This document shows, piece by piece, positions 44,919 to 54,748 of a DNA stretch of 64,000 nt; the first letter of the stretch is position 1; each line of letters opens with the position of its first letter. The notes under the pieces are model-generated. The model saw only the letters and a list, made by a program, of their open reading frames with translations. It had not been told where the DNA came from and did no database searches. A program made the position numbers and the translations under genes. Source of the DNA: an uncultured Arenicella sp. (GTDB taxonomy: Bacteria; Pseudomonadota; Gammaproteobacteria; Arenicellales; Arenicellaceae); NCBI GenBank assembly GCA_938045295.1, contig CALINO010000063.1:1-64000 (forward strand). Direction: 5' to 3'.

Positions 44919-45869
44919 TTAATTTAACTGAAAACCATTGCTGATATAACGCACCATTAAATCTACCATGGCTTGAGTGGAGCTGGGTGAACAGGCATCG
45001 CCCGAAAGCACGTGCTGAACGTGATCTTTAGATATTTTGAATGGATACAGCGTGACCGCTGCGCTGCTAAATTCACGCGCGGTTGATTCGATTTTTTCCA
45101 CGTCCACCACTTCGTCTTTGGGTGAATAGATCAAAAATTGCGGCTGTTTGAATTGGCTTTTATCTAATTCATCAACTTCGTCTACCAGATCCAGCATCGG
45201 CATTACTGCTTCTAAAGGGTAACGCTCGGTCCAGTATTTGGCGTGTTTTTCGCTCACCGGAGTAAAGCTGACGTAGTCGCCATTAACCCACTTGGCGATG
45301 GTTAAGCCCATTGGCCAGCTCAAAATTTTAGCCGAAGAGCTTTTCACGCCATAGTTTGCTGACACCATGATATTGGCGGCAACGTCGTTACTTTCTGCTT
45401 GAGACAATAACCACGTAGCCAGTGTGCTGCCGGTGGATGCGCTGATTAAAATGACCTTATCACCAATTTGTTTGCCAATGCTAAGGGCTTCTTTGGTGTC
45501 TTTTTTCCAATCATCCATGCTCGGTTCTGCCATGGCGTCATCACTGCGCCCATGGCCGCGTAACCGTGTGTAGTAAACGTTTGCGCCGATACGTTCAGCC
45601 ACAAGTTCAGTGGTTGGGCTGAGTTCTTGCCGAGTGGCAGAAAACCCGTGAATGTAAACGATTGCGTAAGGGGTTTTTTGTTTGGTTTGGTCGGCCCAGC
45701 GAATGTGCTTTTCAGCGCCATCAATAATGTCTGAATAGCGTGCTTCTTGTTGGGCGATAGCCAGTTCAAGCTTACTTAAGTCAGCTAATGAAGCGCTCGG
45801 CAACAGTGCTATTAGCAAAGTAACAAGAGGCGTGAACAGAGCCAACAGATTGATTTGTATGCACTTCAT
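44919..45869 (-). CDS. Secreted alpha/beta hydrolase
   Basis: This 316-residue protein has a signal peptide (residues 1-29, ending SASLAD) and an alpha/beta-hydrolase fold. Motifs are the oxyanion region YIHGFSATR (72-80), LRGHGRSD (103-110), the nucleophile elbow ISASTGS with Ser145, a probable Asp252 (YSPKDEVVD), and a probable catalytic His283 or His286 (SKDHVQHVLSG). The usual first Gly of GxSxG is Ser143, an atypical elbow. It resembles monoacylglycerol-lipase-like or carboxylesterase proteins; the substrate is unknown. It is a single leftward gene. Confidence 0.82.
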   Translation of the reverse strand: MKCIQINLLALFTPLVTLLIALLPSASLADLSKLELAIAQQEARYSDIIDGAEKHIRWADQTKQKTPYAIVYIHGFSATRQELSPTTELVAERIGANVYYTRLRGHGRSDDAMAEPSMDDWKKDTKEALSIGKQIGDKVILISASTGSTLATWLLSQAESNDVAANIMVSANYGVKSSSAKILSWPMGLTIAKWVNGDYVSFTPVSEKHAKYWTERYPLEAVMPMLDLVDEVDELDKSQFKQPQFLIYSPKDEVVDVEKIESTAREFSSAAVTLYPFKISKDHVQHVLSGDACSPSSTQAMVDLMVRYISNGFQLN

Positions 45870-46000
45870 TTGATTGTTATCCTTGCGAAATAGACAAGGT
45901 TTAACTCTAACACGGAATAAGTGATCGCATTGCAGACCAATTTATTCTTTGCTAATGTTAATCATACCTAACCCAAACGAGGCCTTTAAGGCTAAAGCAT

Positions 46001-46297
46001 ATGACTAAATTAATAAAAAGAATCGGCTGTTTCGGTGTCTTTTCCATGGCAACAATCGTTGTGTCAGCAAGCGTTAGTGCTCAGTCTATCGAGCAAGTAC
46101 GTTGGAAAAGTGAGCAACAAGTGAGTAATTTGTTGGGTAAGCCACAAAGCAAGTCTACGCCGACGGGAACGCACGCCAGCTACACTCTTTGGAAGTACGA
46201 TGACTTTACTGTTGCGTTTGCTAACAACAGAGCATTTCATTTGTTTAAAAAAGACAGTTTGAAAAAGGTTGTGTTAGAAGAAAATCGCCCTAACTAG
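46001..46297 (+). CDS. Small exported protein with a BamE-like pattern
   Basis: This 98-residue protein has a signal peptide (residues 1-27, ending VSAQ) without a lipobox, so it is periplasmic. The mature part contains SEQQVSNLLGKPQSKS and then LWKYDDFTVAFANNRAFHLF, the alpha-alpha-beta-beta pattern of BamE/SmpA-like domains. I would not name it bamE because the lipoprotein Cys is missing and it is short. It is a single gene between a hydrolase and dapE. Confidence 0.6.
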   Translation: MTKLIKRIGCFGVFSMATIVVSASVSAQSIEQVRWKSEQQVSNLLGKPQSKSTPTGTHASYTLWKYDDFTVAFANNRAFHLFKKDSLKKVVLEENRPN

Positions 46298-46395
46298 TAC
46301 TCGGCTTAATTAATGCTTAGTAGGTTCTAGGTTTCGCTCAACTACTTTGGCTGTTTGGGGCTGATCACGGCTATTCACGCGATCGCTATTAGCGA

Positions 46396-46430
46396 ACAGG
46401 GGTTCAATGTTTTGAAGCCCCTGTTTAGTC
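46396..46430 (+). terminator. Possible weak terminator
   Basis: ACAGGGGTTC and GAAGCCCCTGT pair with one bulge, followed by a T-rich but interrupted tail. It may end the small BamE-like gene, about 100 bases upstream. Confidence 0.35.
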
Positions 46431-46571
46431 TATTAGCCAATACCCATTTAACCATTGCCTGCGCAGAGGGCTGCAAGCGCACTCCGTTTTCCTCTTTTAC
46501 TGTTCCTTGTGTTTGGTTTTTAGGTAGTAAGGGTTCCCATCAATAAAAATGGTCCCAATTAGTAAAAAGGG

Positions 46572-47714
46572 TTAAGTCAGTAAATTTTCCATTACTTTGG
46601 TGTACACCCGTGAGAGCTGTTCAGGGGCGTCAGCGGCCACGCATTCATTTACTTTGTGAATGGTGGCGTTTACTGGCCCTAGCTCAACCACTTGCGCGCC
46701 GGTAGGCGCAATAAAGCGACCATCAGAAGTACCACCGCTGGTCGATAATTCGGCTTCTAACCCGGTCTCAGACTTTATCGCCTTTAAGCAAGCGTCTACC
46801 AGCTTGCCTCTTTCTGTTAAAAAGGGCAGGCCAAACACCGTCCATTGAGCTTCATACTTCACACCAAGTTCGTTCAGCTTTTCGCTTACCACCTGTTGGA
46901 TTTGCGTTGCGTCTATTTCAGTTGAGTAGCGCAAATTAAAAGTGATGTTCACGTCGCCCGGTATCACATTGGTTGCGCCTGTACCGCCAGCAATGTTGGA
47001 TATTTGAAACGTGGTCGGCGGAAAGTACTCATTGCCTTGATCCCACTCAATGCTCTTTAACGCATTAATAACGTCACCGGCATGGTGAATGGGGTTGTCG
47101 GCTAAATGCGGGTAGGCCACATGACCTTGCACGCCAACAATACGTAACACGCAGCCGACAGAACCTCGGCGCCCGTTTTTAATAACGTCACCCAATTGAT
47201 TGGTTGAGCTGGGTTCACCGACTAAGCAGTAATCTATTTTTTCATTACGCTTTTCTAACTCTTCGATGACCTTAACTGTGCCGCAGGTAGAGGGGCCTTC
47301 TTCATCTGAGGTAATCAGCAGCGCAATTGAACCGTCATGATCTGGGTGCTCAGCCACAAACGCTTCGATGCTGGTGATAAATGCGGCTAATGAGGTTTTC
47401 ATGTCGGCCGCACCGCGCCCATAAAGCACGCCGTCTTTAATGACGGGTTCAAATGGGTCGGTATCCCAATGCTTGAGCTCACCGGTGGGTACTACGTCGG
47501 TATGGCCAGCAAACGCCAAGCAGGGCGATGCTGTACCACGTCGTGCCCAAAAGTTTTGCACGGCGCCGTGATGGTCTGAAAAGTTCATCGCCTCAATAGT
47601 GAAGCCGCAGGCTTCGAGGCGTTTGGCCATCAGGTCTTGGCAGCCCGCGTCTAATGGGGTGACCGAAGGAGCCGAAATTAAGCTCTTGGTAAGTTCAAGC
47701 GTTGAGTTACTCAT
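46572..47714 (-). CDS. dapE: Succinyl-diaminopimelate desuccinylase
   Basis: DapE (380 residues) removes succinate from N-succinyl-L,L-diaminopimelate in the lysine and peptidoglycan precursor pathway. It is an M20-family two-zinc enzyme: [35 protein letters not shown], a catalytic Glu-Glu ([11 protein letters not shown]), and a closing [14 protein letters not shown]. It follows dapD by 14 bases in a leftward operon. Confidence 0.96.
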   Translation of the reverse strand: MSNSTLELTKSLISAPSVTPLDAGCQDLMAKRLEACGFTIEAMNFSDHHGAVQNFWARRGTASPCLAFAGHTDVVPTGELKHWDTDPFEPVIKDGVLYGRGAADMKTSLAAFITSIEAFVAEHPDHDGSIALLITSDEEGPSTCGTVKVIEELEKRNEKIDYCLVGEPSSTNQLGDVIKNGRRGSVGCVLRIVGVQGHVAYPHLADNPIHHAGDVINALKSIEWDQGNEYFPPTTFQISNIAGGTGATNVIPGDVNITFNLRYSTEIDATQIQQVVSEKLNELGVKYEAQWTVFGLPFLTERGKLVDACLKAIKSETGLEAELSTSGGTSDGRFIAPTGAQVVELGPVNATIHKVNECVAADAPEQLSRVYTKVMENLLT

Positions 47715-47728
47715 AATTATCTATCGCC

Positions 47729-48553
47729 TTAGTCAACGCGCAACAGCTCGTTTAAGCCTGTTTTGCTGCGAGTCTTGGCGTCTACCTTTTTAACAATCAC
47801 CGCGCAATACAGGCTGTGTGTGCCGCATTTGCTTGGTATTGAGCCTGACACAACCACAGAGCCTGCAGGAATACGCCCGTAAGTGACTTCGCCTGTTTCA
47901 CGGTCAAGAATTTTGGTGCTTTGGCCAATGTAAACACCCATTGAAATAACCGAGCCTTCTTCAACCACCACGCCTTCTACAATTTCAGAGCGAGCGCCGA
48001 TAAAACAATTGTCTTCAATGATAACTGGGCCAGCTTGAATTGGCTCAAGTACACCGCCAATGCCTACGCCGCCTGATAGGTGTACGTTTTTACCAATTTG
48101 GGCGCAAGAGCCTACCGTAGCCCAAGTGTCTACCATGCTGCCTGAATCAACATAGGCGCCAATGTTAACGTAACTTGGCATTAGTACAACGCTGGGTGCA
48201 ATGAATGAGCCCTTACGAACAGCGGCCGGTGGCACAACACGAAAACCGTCTTGTTTAAAACGAGCTTCGTCGTAATCGGCAAATTTCGATGGCACTTTGT
48301 CGAAGTAATTAGTTTCGCCGCCTGGCATGATTTCATTGTCGCGTAGGGCAAAAGACAGCAATACGGCTTTTTTTAGCCACTGGTTTACCACCCATTCACC
48401 GTTTACTTTTTCAGCCACGCGAGCTTGACCACGATCAAGCATATCAATGGCCGATTCAACGGCATCCTTGATTTGAGGGTCTACCTTGCTGGGTGAAAGT
48501 TCAGCGCGGTTTTCAAACGCGGTTTCGATAATAGATTGCAATTCTGCGGTCAT
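47729..48553 (-). CDS. dapD: Tetrahydrodipicolinate N-succinyltransferase
   Basis: DapD (274 residues) succinylates tetrahydrodipicolinate, the first step of the succinylase branch to meso-DAP and lysine. It is a left-handed beta-helix trimer: hexapeptide repeats run through [50 protein letters not shown] and [20 protein letters not shown]. The length matches E. coli DapD. It is immediately upstream of dapE in the same direction. Confidence 0.97.
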   Translation of the reverse strand: MTAELQSIIETAFENRAELSPSKVDPQIKDAVESAIDMLDRGQARVAEKVNGEWVVNQWLKKAVLLSFALRDNEIMPGGETNYFDKVPSKFADYDEARFKQDGFRVVPPAAVRKGSFIAPSVVLMPSYVNIGAYVDSGSMVDTWATVGSCAQIGKNVHLSGGVGIGGVLEPIQAGPVIIEDNCFIGARSEIVEGVVVEEGSVISMGVYIGQSTKILDRETGEVTYGRIPAGSVVVSGSIPSKCGTHSLYCAVIVKKVDAKTRSKTGLNELLRVD

Positions 48554-48674
48554 GATCTTCTCTATCAGTAATAATTAAGGTGTAAACTTGGTGCGCGATT
48601 ATCGTATATCGCGCGGCAATACGCCATTGCGCATTGAGATAAAACTGTTCTAAGTTGGTTTAATTAGCGGTGCT

Positions 48675-51380
48675 TTAGGCCGATTTAGCGGCATTGGGGC
48701 GTTGATCCAATGCCTGGCTTATTTGTTGCTCTAATTGAGCCAAGAGCTTAGTGTCTGTAACGGGGGAATGATCGCTATGGCGAATGTAAAAGACATCTTC
48801 CGCGCGCTCACCAAAGGTCGCCACTCGTGCGCTCAGTAATACCAAGTTATGACGTTTTAAAATAAGCGCCACGTTGTGCAGTAAGCCGGGTTGGTCTTGT
48901 GCAATGACTTCCATGGTTGTGTAGTCATCGTGGTTAAATAAAAACTTAACTCTGGGTTTAATAGGGAAGTGCTTAAGCGCTCTAGACGTTGACTTTCTGG
49001 AGATTGCTTGTGCCGATTGTTGTTCCAAAATTAACTCACGCAACTTATTTTCTAAATGTTGCATGTAGTCTTGTTGGGTGGCGTATTCGGCTTCAGGCAC
49101 AATGGCGTTGAAGCTGTACAGTGCAAAGCCGTTATTGCTGAGCTGCAGGCGAGCTTCAATGATGTTTAATTCCAGTTGGTCGAACGAGCCCGTTACTTGC
49201 GTCAGCAGGCTGTTGGTGGCCGGGGCAAACACAAAAAACATATTCGCTTGCAAGCGTTCACTGAAACGCACAGACACCAGTGGCACGCTAATGGCCGGCG
49301 ATCTTAATAAACTGCCTGCATGCCAAGCAATGTAATAGGGCTCGTTACGAATAAAATAGTCTAATGGCAGCGTGCCCCAAAATTGGTGTAGCTCAGCCTC
49401 TTGAATGTCTACCTTTGCGCCAATCTGTTCTTTTAACAGTTCAATGGCCGCTTGTTTGTCGTCTGCCACGTGCTCTTCGGCATTAATTGGCTTGGCCACA
49501 CCTTGCCGTAAAGCCGCGCGCGTAGCGGTATAAAGGTCGAGCAATAATTGGCCTTTCCACGCATTCCACACTTTGGGGCTGGTGCCGCGAATGTCGGCCA
49601 ATGTGAGCAAATACAAATTATCTAAATGCTCTAAGTCGCCAACAATGTCGGCAAATTCTTTAATAACTTCTGGGTCTGAAATGTCGCGTCTTTGTGAAAA
49701 GTGCGACATTCTTAAGTGGTTCAGTACCAGCCAACCGACCAATTTTGCATCGTACTCACTTAAACCGTGGTTAATACAAAACTCGTAAGCGTCCGGTTCG
49801 CCCAATTCTGAGTGGTCGCCGCCACGCCCCTTGGCAATGTCATGAAATAGGGCGCTTAGGAAAAGGCGTTCAGGCTTGTAGAGTGCAGCCAAAATTTCAC
49901 TGGCAATGGGGAACTCATTGGGGTCTTGACGCAGCTTTGTGATGTTTTCAATTACCTTCAGTGTGTGCCCGTCCACCGTGTACACATGAAACAAGTCGTG
50001 CTGCATTTGCCCCACAATGGCGCCAAAAATAGGCAAGTATGCACCTAAAACGCCATACGCATTCATGCGAGCCAGTACGTTGGTGAGCTCTACGCCCTCG
50101 TCTTGAAACAAGGCTAAAAATAATTGTTTGGCGTTTTCGTCGTTGCGAAACTGGTTGTTGATCAGTTCTAAGTTGGCCCGAATGCTGCGAATGGTGTCGG
50201 GGTGAATGCCGGTGACTTTATGCTTTTGCATTAAGGTGAAAAGCTTAATCATTTGAATTGGCTTTTCGCTGAACAAGTCTGGATCACGTTGCTCAATCAG
50301 CTTGTTACGCAATAAGAAATGCTGATCTATATTACGCCCTACGGCCAGTTTCATTCGCTTGCTGTGGCTAATGCGGTAGTGCGATAACAGCAGTTCGTTT
50401 AAATAGATGACGTCTTTGGCGGTTCGGTAAAACCGCTTCATCAACTGCTCAACGGCCAAGTGCGCTTGAGTGTCGGTGTAGCCAAAGCTTTCGGCTAATT
50501 GGCGCTGGGTATCAAACAATAAGCGGTCTTCGTGGCGGCCGGTAATTAAATGTAAGCCGGCGCGCATTTTCCATAGAATATTGCGTGCCCGAATCAATAA
50601 GCGGTACTCATTGTCATTAATGAGTTCTTGTTCATTCATTTCTTTGAATGAGCGAACGCCGTAATGGCGATTGTAAACCCACAAAATGGTTTGCAAGTCA
50701 CGCAAGCCGCCTGGGCTTTCTTTGATGTTGGGTTCAAGGGAATAGGCGGTGTCTTGATATTGTTTGTGTCGGCTCAGTTGTTCTGCAACTTTGCCTTCAA
50801 AAAAGCTGTTCGGTGACCAGGTTCTAGCGCCACGAATTTTGGTATCAAGGTTGCTGAATAAGTCTTCTGACCCTGCTAAATGTCGTGCTTCTAGCAGATT
50901 GGTCATTATGGTTATGTCGCCTCGCGCTTCTTTCAAGCAATCTTTAACTGAGCGAACGCTGTGGCCTATTTCTAGCCCAATGTCCCATAAAAAACGAATA
51001 AAGCCTTCAATTAATTCACTTAATGCGTCGTAGTCGTTATTGCCAAGCAGTATGAGTAAGTCAACGTCTGACTTGGGGTGTAACTCTCCGCGCCCATAAC
51101 CGCCAACGGCAACCAGTTCCGCAGCGTTATCATTGCCGTGCAGCTGGTAGTAATGATCCCAGGCGATAACCACTAGCTGGTCTATCATCCAGGTGAATTT
51201 ATTCAGCAAATCGGCTGAAGACACCCCTTCGTTTTGGTGTTCTTGCAAATTTTCCAGTGCCGTCTTGATCGTAGCCTTGAATGGTTTGATCGGCATGTCT
51301 GAAACACCATCGGCTTTTTCTTTGTTTAGCTGATGTTTAAATAACGACGGGTTGAGTAGTTTACTTTTGGCGAAACGCAT
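48675..51380 (-). CDS. glnD: Bifunctional PII uridylyltransferase/uridylyl-removing enzyme
   Basis: GlnD (901 residues) senses glutamine and adds or removes UMP on PII proteins, controlling nitrogen metabolism. The domains are in the family order. The nucleotidyltransferase has AVGGYGRGELHPKSDVDLLIL near residue 90-110. The HD domain has LFHDIAKGRGGDHSELG near the middle, and two C-terminal ACT domains include TTMEVIAQDQPGLLHNVALIL. The start could also be the Met at residue 29 (MPIKPF). It follows map by 24 bases, leftward. Confidence 0.96.
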   Translation of the reverse strand: MRFAKSKLLNPSLFKHQLNKEKADGVSDMPIKPFKATIKTALENLQEHQNEGVSSADLLNKFTWMIDQLVVIAWDHYYQLHGNDNAAELVAVGGYGRGELHPKSDVDLLILLGNNDYDALSELIEGFIRFLWDIGLEIGHSVRSVKDCLKEARGDITIMTNLLEARHLAGSEDLFSNLDTKIRGARTWSPNSFFEGKVAEQLSRHKQYQDTAYSLEPNIKESPGGLRDLQTILWVYNRHYGVRSFKEMNEQELINDNEYRLLIRARNILWKMRAGLHLITGRHEDRLLFDTQRQLAESFGYTDTQAHLAVEQLMKRFYRTAKDVIYLNELLLSHYRISHSKRMKLAVGRNIDQHFLLRNKLIEQRDPDLFSEKPIQMIKLFTLMQKHKVTGIHPDTIRSIRANLELINNQFRNDENAKQLFLALFQDEGVELTNVLARMNAYGVLGAYLPIFGAIVGQMQHDLFHVYTVDGHTLKVIENITKLRQDPNEFPIASEILAALYKPERLFLSALFHDIAKGRGGDHSELGEPDAYEFCINHGLSEYDAKLVGWLVLNHLRMSHFSQRRDISDPEVIKEFADIVGDLEHLDNLYLLTLADIRGTSPKVWNAWKGQLLLDLYTATRAALRQGVAKPINAEEHVADDKQAAIELLKEQIGAKVDIQEAELHQFWGTLPLDYFIRNEPYYIAWHAGSLLRSPAISVPLVSVRFSERLQANMFFVFAPATNSLLTQVTGSFDQLELNIIEARLQLSNNGFALYSFNAIVPEAEYATQQDYMQHLENKLRELILEQQSAQAISRKSTSRALKHFPIKPRVKFLFNHDDYTTMEVIAQDQPGLLHNVALILKRHNLVLLSARVATFGERAEDVFYIRHSDHSPVTDTKLLAQLEQQISQALDQRPNAAKSA

Positions 51381-51404
51381 AATGGTTTGATTGAGACGGG
51401 CAGC

Positions 51405-52175
51405 TTAAGGTAATACGGCGCCGGCCGAATTGGTTAAAATTTCATAACCAGAGCTGGTTACCAGAAGAGTGTGCTCCCATTGCGCTGACAACGAGTGGTC
51501 GCGCGTAACCACCGTCCAATTATCGGCCAGTAAGCGTGTTTCTTTGCGCCCAGCATTAATCATGGGTTCAATGGTGAAGGTCATGCCTTCGCGCAGCTCC
51601 ATGCCTGTGTTGGGTTTGCCGTAATGCAGCACTTGAGGTTCTTCATGAAACACCTTGCCAATACCGTGCCCGCAGTACTCTCGAACCACTGAAAAGTTGT
51701 TGCTTTCAGTGTGTTGTTGTATCGCATGGCCAATGTCGCCCAGGCGAACTCCGGGTTTAACCATATCAATACCAATAAGCATGGCCTCTTTGGCAACTTC
51801 GCTGATGCGCTTGGCTAAAATGCTGGGTTTGCCCACGTAATACATGCGGCTATTGTCGCCGTGGTAGCCATCTTTGATCACGGTGACATCAATATTGATG
51901 ATGTCGCCTTTCTTGAGCTTTTTGTCGCTGGGTATGCCGTGGCAGATAACGTGGTTGACCGAAGTGCAAATCGATTTTGGGAAACCGCGGTAATTTAACG
52001 GGGCTGGAATGCCGCCTTGAACATCAACAATATAATCATGACAAATGGTGTTCAGCTCATCTGTGGTGATGCCTGCTGTAACGTGTTCTTCAATCATGTC
52101 TAGGACTTCGCTGGCCAGTTGCCCAGCAATCCGCATTTTTTCTATTTCTTCTGGTGTTTTGATTGATACGGTCAT
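51405..52175 (-). CDS. map: Type I methionine aminopeptidase
   Basis: Map (256 residues) removes the initiator Met from nascent proteins. Metal ligands appear in the family pattern: Asp in NIDVTVIKDGYHGDNSRM, His in EYCGHGIGKVFHEEP, and Glu in TFTIEPMINAG and the last QWEHTLLVT. It is divergent from rpsB, as in most gammaproteobacteria, and precedes glnD. Confidence 0.96.
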   Translation of the reverse strand: MTVSIKTPEEIEKMRIAGQLASEVLDMIEEHVTAGITTDELNTICHDYIVDVQGGIPAPLNYRGFPKSICTSVNHVICHGIPSDKKLKKGDIINIDVTVIKDGYHGDNSRMYYVGKPSILAKRISEVAKEAMLIGIDMVKPGVRLGDIGHAIQQHTESNNFSVVREYCGHGIGKVFHEEPQVLHYGKPNTGMELREGMTFTIEPMINAGRKETRLLADNWTVVTRDHSLSAQWEHTLLVTSSGYEILTNSAGAVLP

Positions 52176-52343
52176 AATGAAGTGGTTTGTTTGAACTTTG
52201 TGCTTATTGTAGCAAATACCTAATTGGAAAGGTGAGTTAGAATTGTTCTTTAGTGGGTCGATTTGATATGTATTTGTTGTCTGTCAGTCGTGCTTGGTGC
52301 TTGCGCTGTGAATGATATTTAGCGGGAATTTGGTGAATATTTC

Positions 52344-52380
52344 TTGTTGCTTTTGAGGTGGTGTGTTATAAACGCGCCTC
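52344..52380 (+). promoter_or_regulatory. Putative stringent-type promoter of rpsB-tsf
   Basis: TTGTTG (52344-52349) and TATAAA (52367-52372) are spaced by 17 bases, and CGCGCCTC follows directly. A GC-rich discriminator at this place is typical of ribosomal promoters that respond to ppGpp. Confidence 0.55.
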
Positions 52381-52460
52381 AACTTAAATCATCCATTTAT
52401 CACTACTGTTTGCTGGGTGCTTTTTATTGCTGTAAGTGATTGTTTTATTTCAATCAATAC

Positions 52461-52476
52461 ACGTTCAAATGAACGT
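52461..52476 (+). promoter_or_regulatory. Inverted repeat in the rpsB leader
   Basis: ACGTTCAAATGAACGT is a perfect palindrome with a two-base centre, within the long untranslated leader. S2 represses its own mRNA through the leader in E. coli, so an RNA structure is expected here. This hairpin is only a candidate part of it, and a protein-binding site is also possible. Confidence 0.35.
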
Positions 52477-52569
52477 TTGTTTGAGTTTGTAAATAACACG
52501 GTCATGTAATAAAAGGTTAGCAAATTAGATAAGGTGGATTTGTCATAACCCGTACAATTTGGAGTACAC

Positions 52570-53628
52570 ATGTCAAACGTTACTATGCGCCAGATGCTTG
52601 AAGCAGGCGTACACTTCGGCCATCAAACTCGTTACTGGTCACCTAAAATGCGCCCGTTTATCTTCGGTGAGCGCAACAAAATTCATATCATCAATCTTGA
52701 AAAAACATTGCCGATGTTCTCTGACGCAATGAACTACGTGAGCAATGTAGTGGGCAATGGCGGTACGGTCTTAGTTGTTGGTACTAAGCGTTCTGCAAGC
52801 AAGATTGTTAAAGAGACGGCCGAACGTGCCGGCACTCCTTATGTTAACCACCGCTGGTTAGGCGGCATGTTGACTAACTTTAAAACAGTTAAAAATTCAA
52901 TCCGTCGTTTGAAAGAACTGGATACCGCATTGGTTGAAGGCACAAACGCTCGTTTGGGTAAAAAAGAATCGTTGATGCAAGAGCGTGAGCGAGTAAAGCT
53001 TGAGCGCAGCTTGGGCGGCATTAAGAATATGCAAGGCCTGCCTGATGCATTGTTCGTGATTGACGTTAAATCAGAATACATTGCGGTTTCAGAAGCCAAC
53101 AAATTAGGTATTCCTGTTATTGCGGTTGTGGACACAAACTGTGTGCCTGATGGCGTTGACTATGTGATTCCGGGTAATGATGATGCGATTCGTGCCATTG
53201 ATCTGTACGCTAACGCGTTAGCTGACACCATTGAATCTGCACGTGAAGCGGCTCAAATTCGCCCAGCGGTTGCTGAAGGCGATGCTAACGAGTACGTTGA
53301 AGTTACTGAGAAGCAAGTGGCTGAGAAAGTAGAAGAAGCTGTAGCGGCTGAAGCAGAAGCCAAACCTGAGCCTGAAGCCAAGCCTGAAGCCAAGCCTGAA
53401 ACTAAACCAGAACCTGCGGCAGAGCCTGCCGCCGCTGATAAATTGACTGACATCAATGGCATTGGCCCAGTGATTGAAGGCAAGCTAAACGGCATGGGCA
53501 TTACTACGTTTCAACAGATCGCTGATCTGAAGCCTGAAGACGTTGAGCGCATTGACGGCGAGCTGAACTTTAAAGGCCGCATCGATCGTGAAGAGTGGAT
53601 CTCACAAGCGAAAGCGAAGATCGCATAA
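52570..53628 (+). CDS. rpsB: 30S ribosomal protein S2 with C-terminal helix-hairpin-helix extension
   Basis: Residues 1 to about 228 are a normal S2 ([53 protein letters not shown]). Bacterial S2 is usually about 240 residues; this protein has 352. The extension is an acidic, Glu/Ala/Pro/Lys-rich linker (about 229-290), with short EAKP-type repeats visible in the DNA as 12-base units. A compact helix-hairpin-helix-like domain follows (291-352), with [28 protein letters not shown] and a [17 protein letters not shown] end. This domain resembles the C-terminal tails of L21 and NuoE in alphaproteobacteria. The frame is continuous with no sign of a frameshift. S2 sits on the small subunit near the mRNA exit side, so the tail might touch RNA. 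Confidence 0.96.
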   Translation: MSNVTMRQMLEAGVHFGHQTRYWSPKMRPFIFGERNKIHIINLEKTLPMFSDAMNYVSNVVGNGGTVLVVGTKRSASKIVKETAERAGTPYVNHRWLGGMLTNFKTVKNSIRRLKELDTALVEGTNARLGKKESLMQERERVKLERSLGGIKNMQGLPDALFVIDVKSEYIAVSEANKLGIPVIAVVDTNCVPDGVDYVIPGNDDAIRAIDLYANALADTIESAREAAQIRPAVAEGDANEYVEVTEKQVAEKVEEAVAAEAEAKPEPEAKPEAKPETKPEPAAEPAAADKLTDINGIGPVIEGKLNGMGITTFQQIADLKPEDVERIDGELNFKGRIDREEWISQAKAKIA

Positions 53629-53635
53629 TTTCAGG

Positions 53636-53665
53636 TTGCGCTGGTTGTTTAAACGGCCAGCGCAA
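53636..53665 (+). promoter_or_regulatory. Hairpin between rpsB and tsf
   Basis: TTGCGCTGG and CCAGCGCAA are perfect inverted repeats around 12 bases, 8 bases after the S2 stop codon, without a T run. It may stabilise or partly attenuate the transcript before tsf. Confidence 0.5.
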
Positions 53666-53794
53666 CTGTCATTATTGAGTGTTATGTTGCTGCATTAACA
53701 GTCGCTCAAGCCAACGGTTTAGAACCATTAGGTATGTGTGATTGTTAACGCTAAGCAACAACAGAAATAATCTTATATTTTTATAGGTGACACT

Positions 53795-54673
53795 ATGGCA
53801 ATTACTGCCTCATTAGTTAAAGAACTACGCGAGCGTACTGGCGCTGGCATGATGGAATGCAAAAAGATGTTGACCGAAACCGACGGTGACATTGAAGCTG
53901 CAATTGAAGAGCTACGTAAGCGTGGCGCAGCACAAGCGGACAAAAAAGCAGGTCGCATAGCGGCTGAAGGTACTATTGTTACTTTGGTTGAAGGTTCAAC
54001 CGGCGTTGCCGTTGAAGTGAATTCTGAAACAGACTTCTCAGCTAAAGACGAGTTTTTCGTGGCGTTTTCAAAAACGGTGGCACAGTCAGTATTGGCCAAC
54101 AAGCCGGCCAGCATTGAAGCCTTAGCGGATTGCTCTGTTGAAGGTGGCCAAACGGTTGAAGCGGCGCGTCAAGCTCTGATTCAAAAGATTGGTGAAAACA
54201 TCACAGTTCGTCGCTTTGAAATTATCGAAGCGGGTGACGGTGAAGTGGTTGGTGCTTATCAGCACGGCAACAAAATTTCAGTGTTGACCTTAATTAAAGG
54301 CGGCAGTGAAGATTTGGCGAAAGACATTGCCATGCACGTTGCAGCCAGTAAGCCTGTGTGTGTATCAGCGGATCAAGTTCCTGCTGAGTTGTTGGAAAAA
54401 GAGCGTGAAATTTTCGCCGCTCAAGCCGCTGAAAGTGGTAAGCCAGCTGAAATCATGGAAAAAATGGTTGACGGCCGAATTCGTAAATACTTAAACGAAG
54501 TGACTTTGTTAGGCCAATCTTTTGTTAAAGATCCAGACCAAACGGTTGAGAAGCTGCTTAAATCAGCCGGTGCTGAAGTAGCTCAATTCGTTCGCTATGA
54601 AGTTGGCGAAGGTATTGAAAAGAAAGAAGACGATTTCGTTAGCGAAGTAATGGCTCAAGCTGGTAAAGCTTAA
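53795..54673 (+). CDS. tsf: Translation elongation factor Ts
   Basis: EF-Ts (292 residues) is the guanine-nucleotide exchange factor of EF-Tu. The N-terminal UBA-like domain ([19 protein letters not shown]) and the core signature [11 protein letters not shown] are present, with the second core half and the C-terminal module ([26 protein letters not shown]). An AGGTGA ribosome binding site precedes the ATG. It follows rpsB after a hairpin. Confidence 0.97.
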   Translation: MAITASLVKELRERTGAGMMECKKMLTETDGDIEAAIEELRKRGAAQADKKAGRIAAEGTIVTLVEGSTGVAVEVNSETDFSAKDEFFVAFSKTVAQSVLANKPASIEALADCSVEGGQTVEAARQALIQKIGENITVRRFEIIEAGDGEVVGAYQHGNKISVLTLIKGGSEDLAKDIAMHVAASKPVCVSADQVPAELLEKEREIFAAQAAESGKPAEIMEKMVDGRIRKYLNEVTLLGQSFVKDPDQTVEKLLKSAGAEVAQFVRYEVGEGIEKKEDDFVSEVMAQAGKA

Positions 54674-54748
54674 GCACATACTAAAAACGAACCGCCATTA
54701 ATATCGAACATTACTAACCACACAACAAACCTGGAGGGAGTTCTTCCA

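Larger units (their letters stand above)
52176..52569. other. Divergent regulatory region between map and rpsB
   Basis: No gene is seen in these 394 bases. They hold a promoter with a GC-rich discriminator for rpsB and a leader of about 190 bases with an inverted repeat, and they must also hold the leftward map promoter. Confidence 0.6.

Noticed and set aside
46355-46546. A 63-codon open frame between the BamE-like gene and dapE
   Set aside because: It includes the terminator-like hairpin and has no recognisable features.
53352-53416. Repeat array as CRISPR or mobile repeat
   Set aside because: The short units are in frame and encode the S2 linker; there are no spacers.
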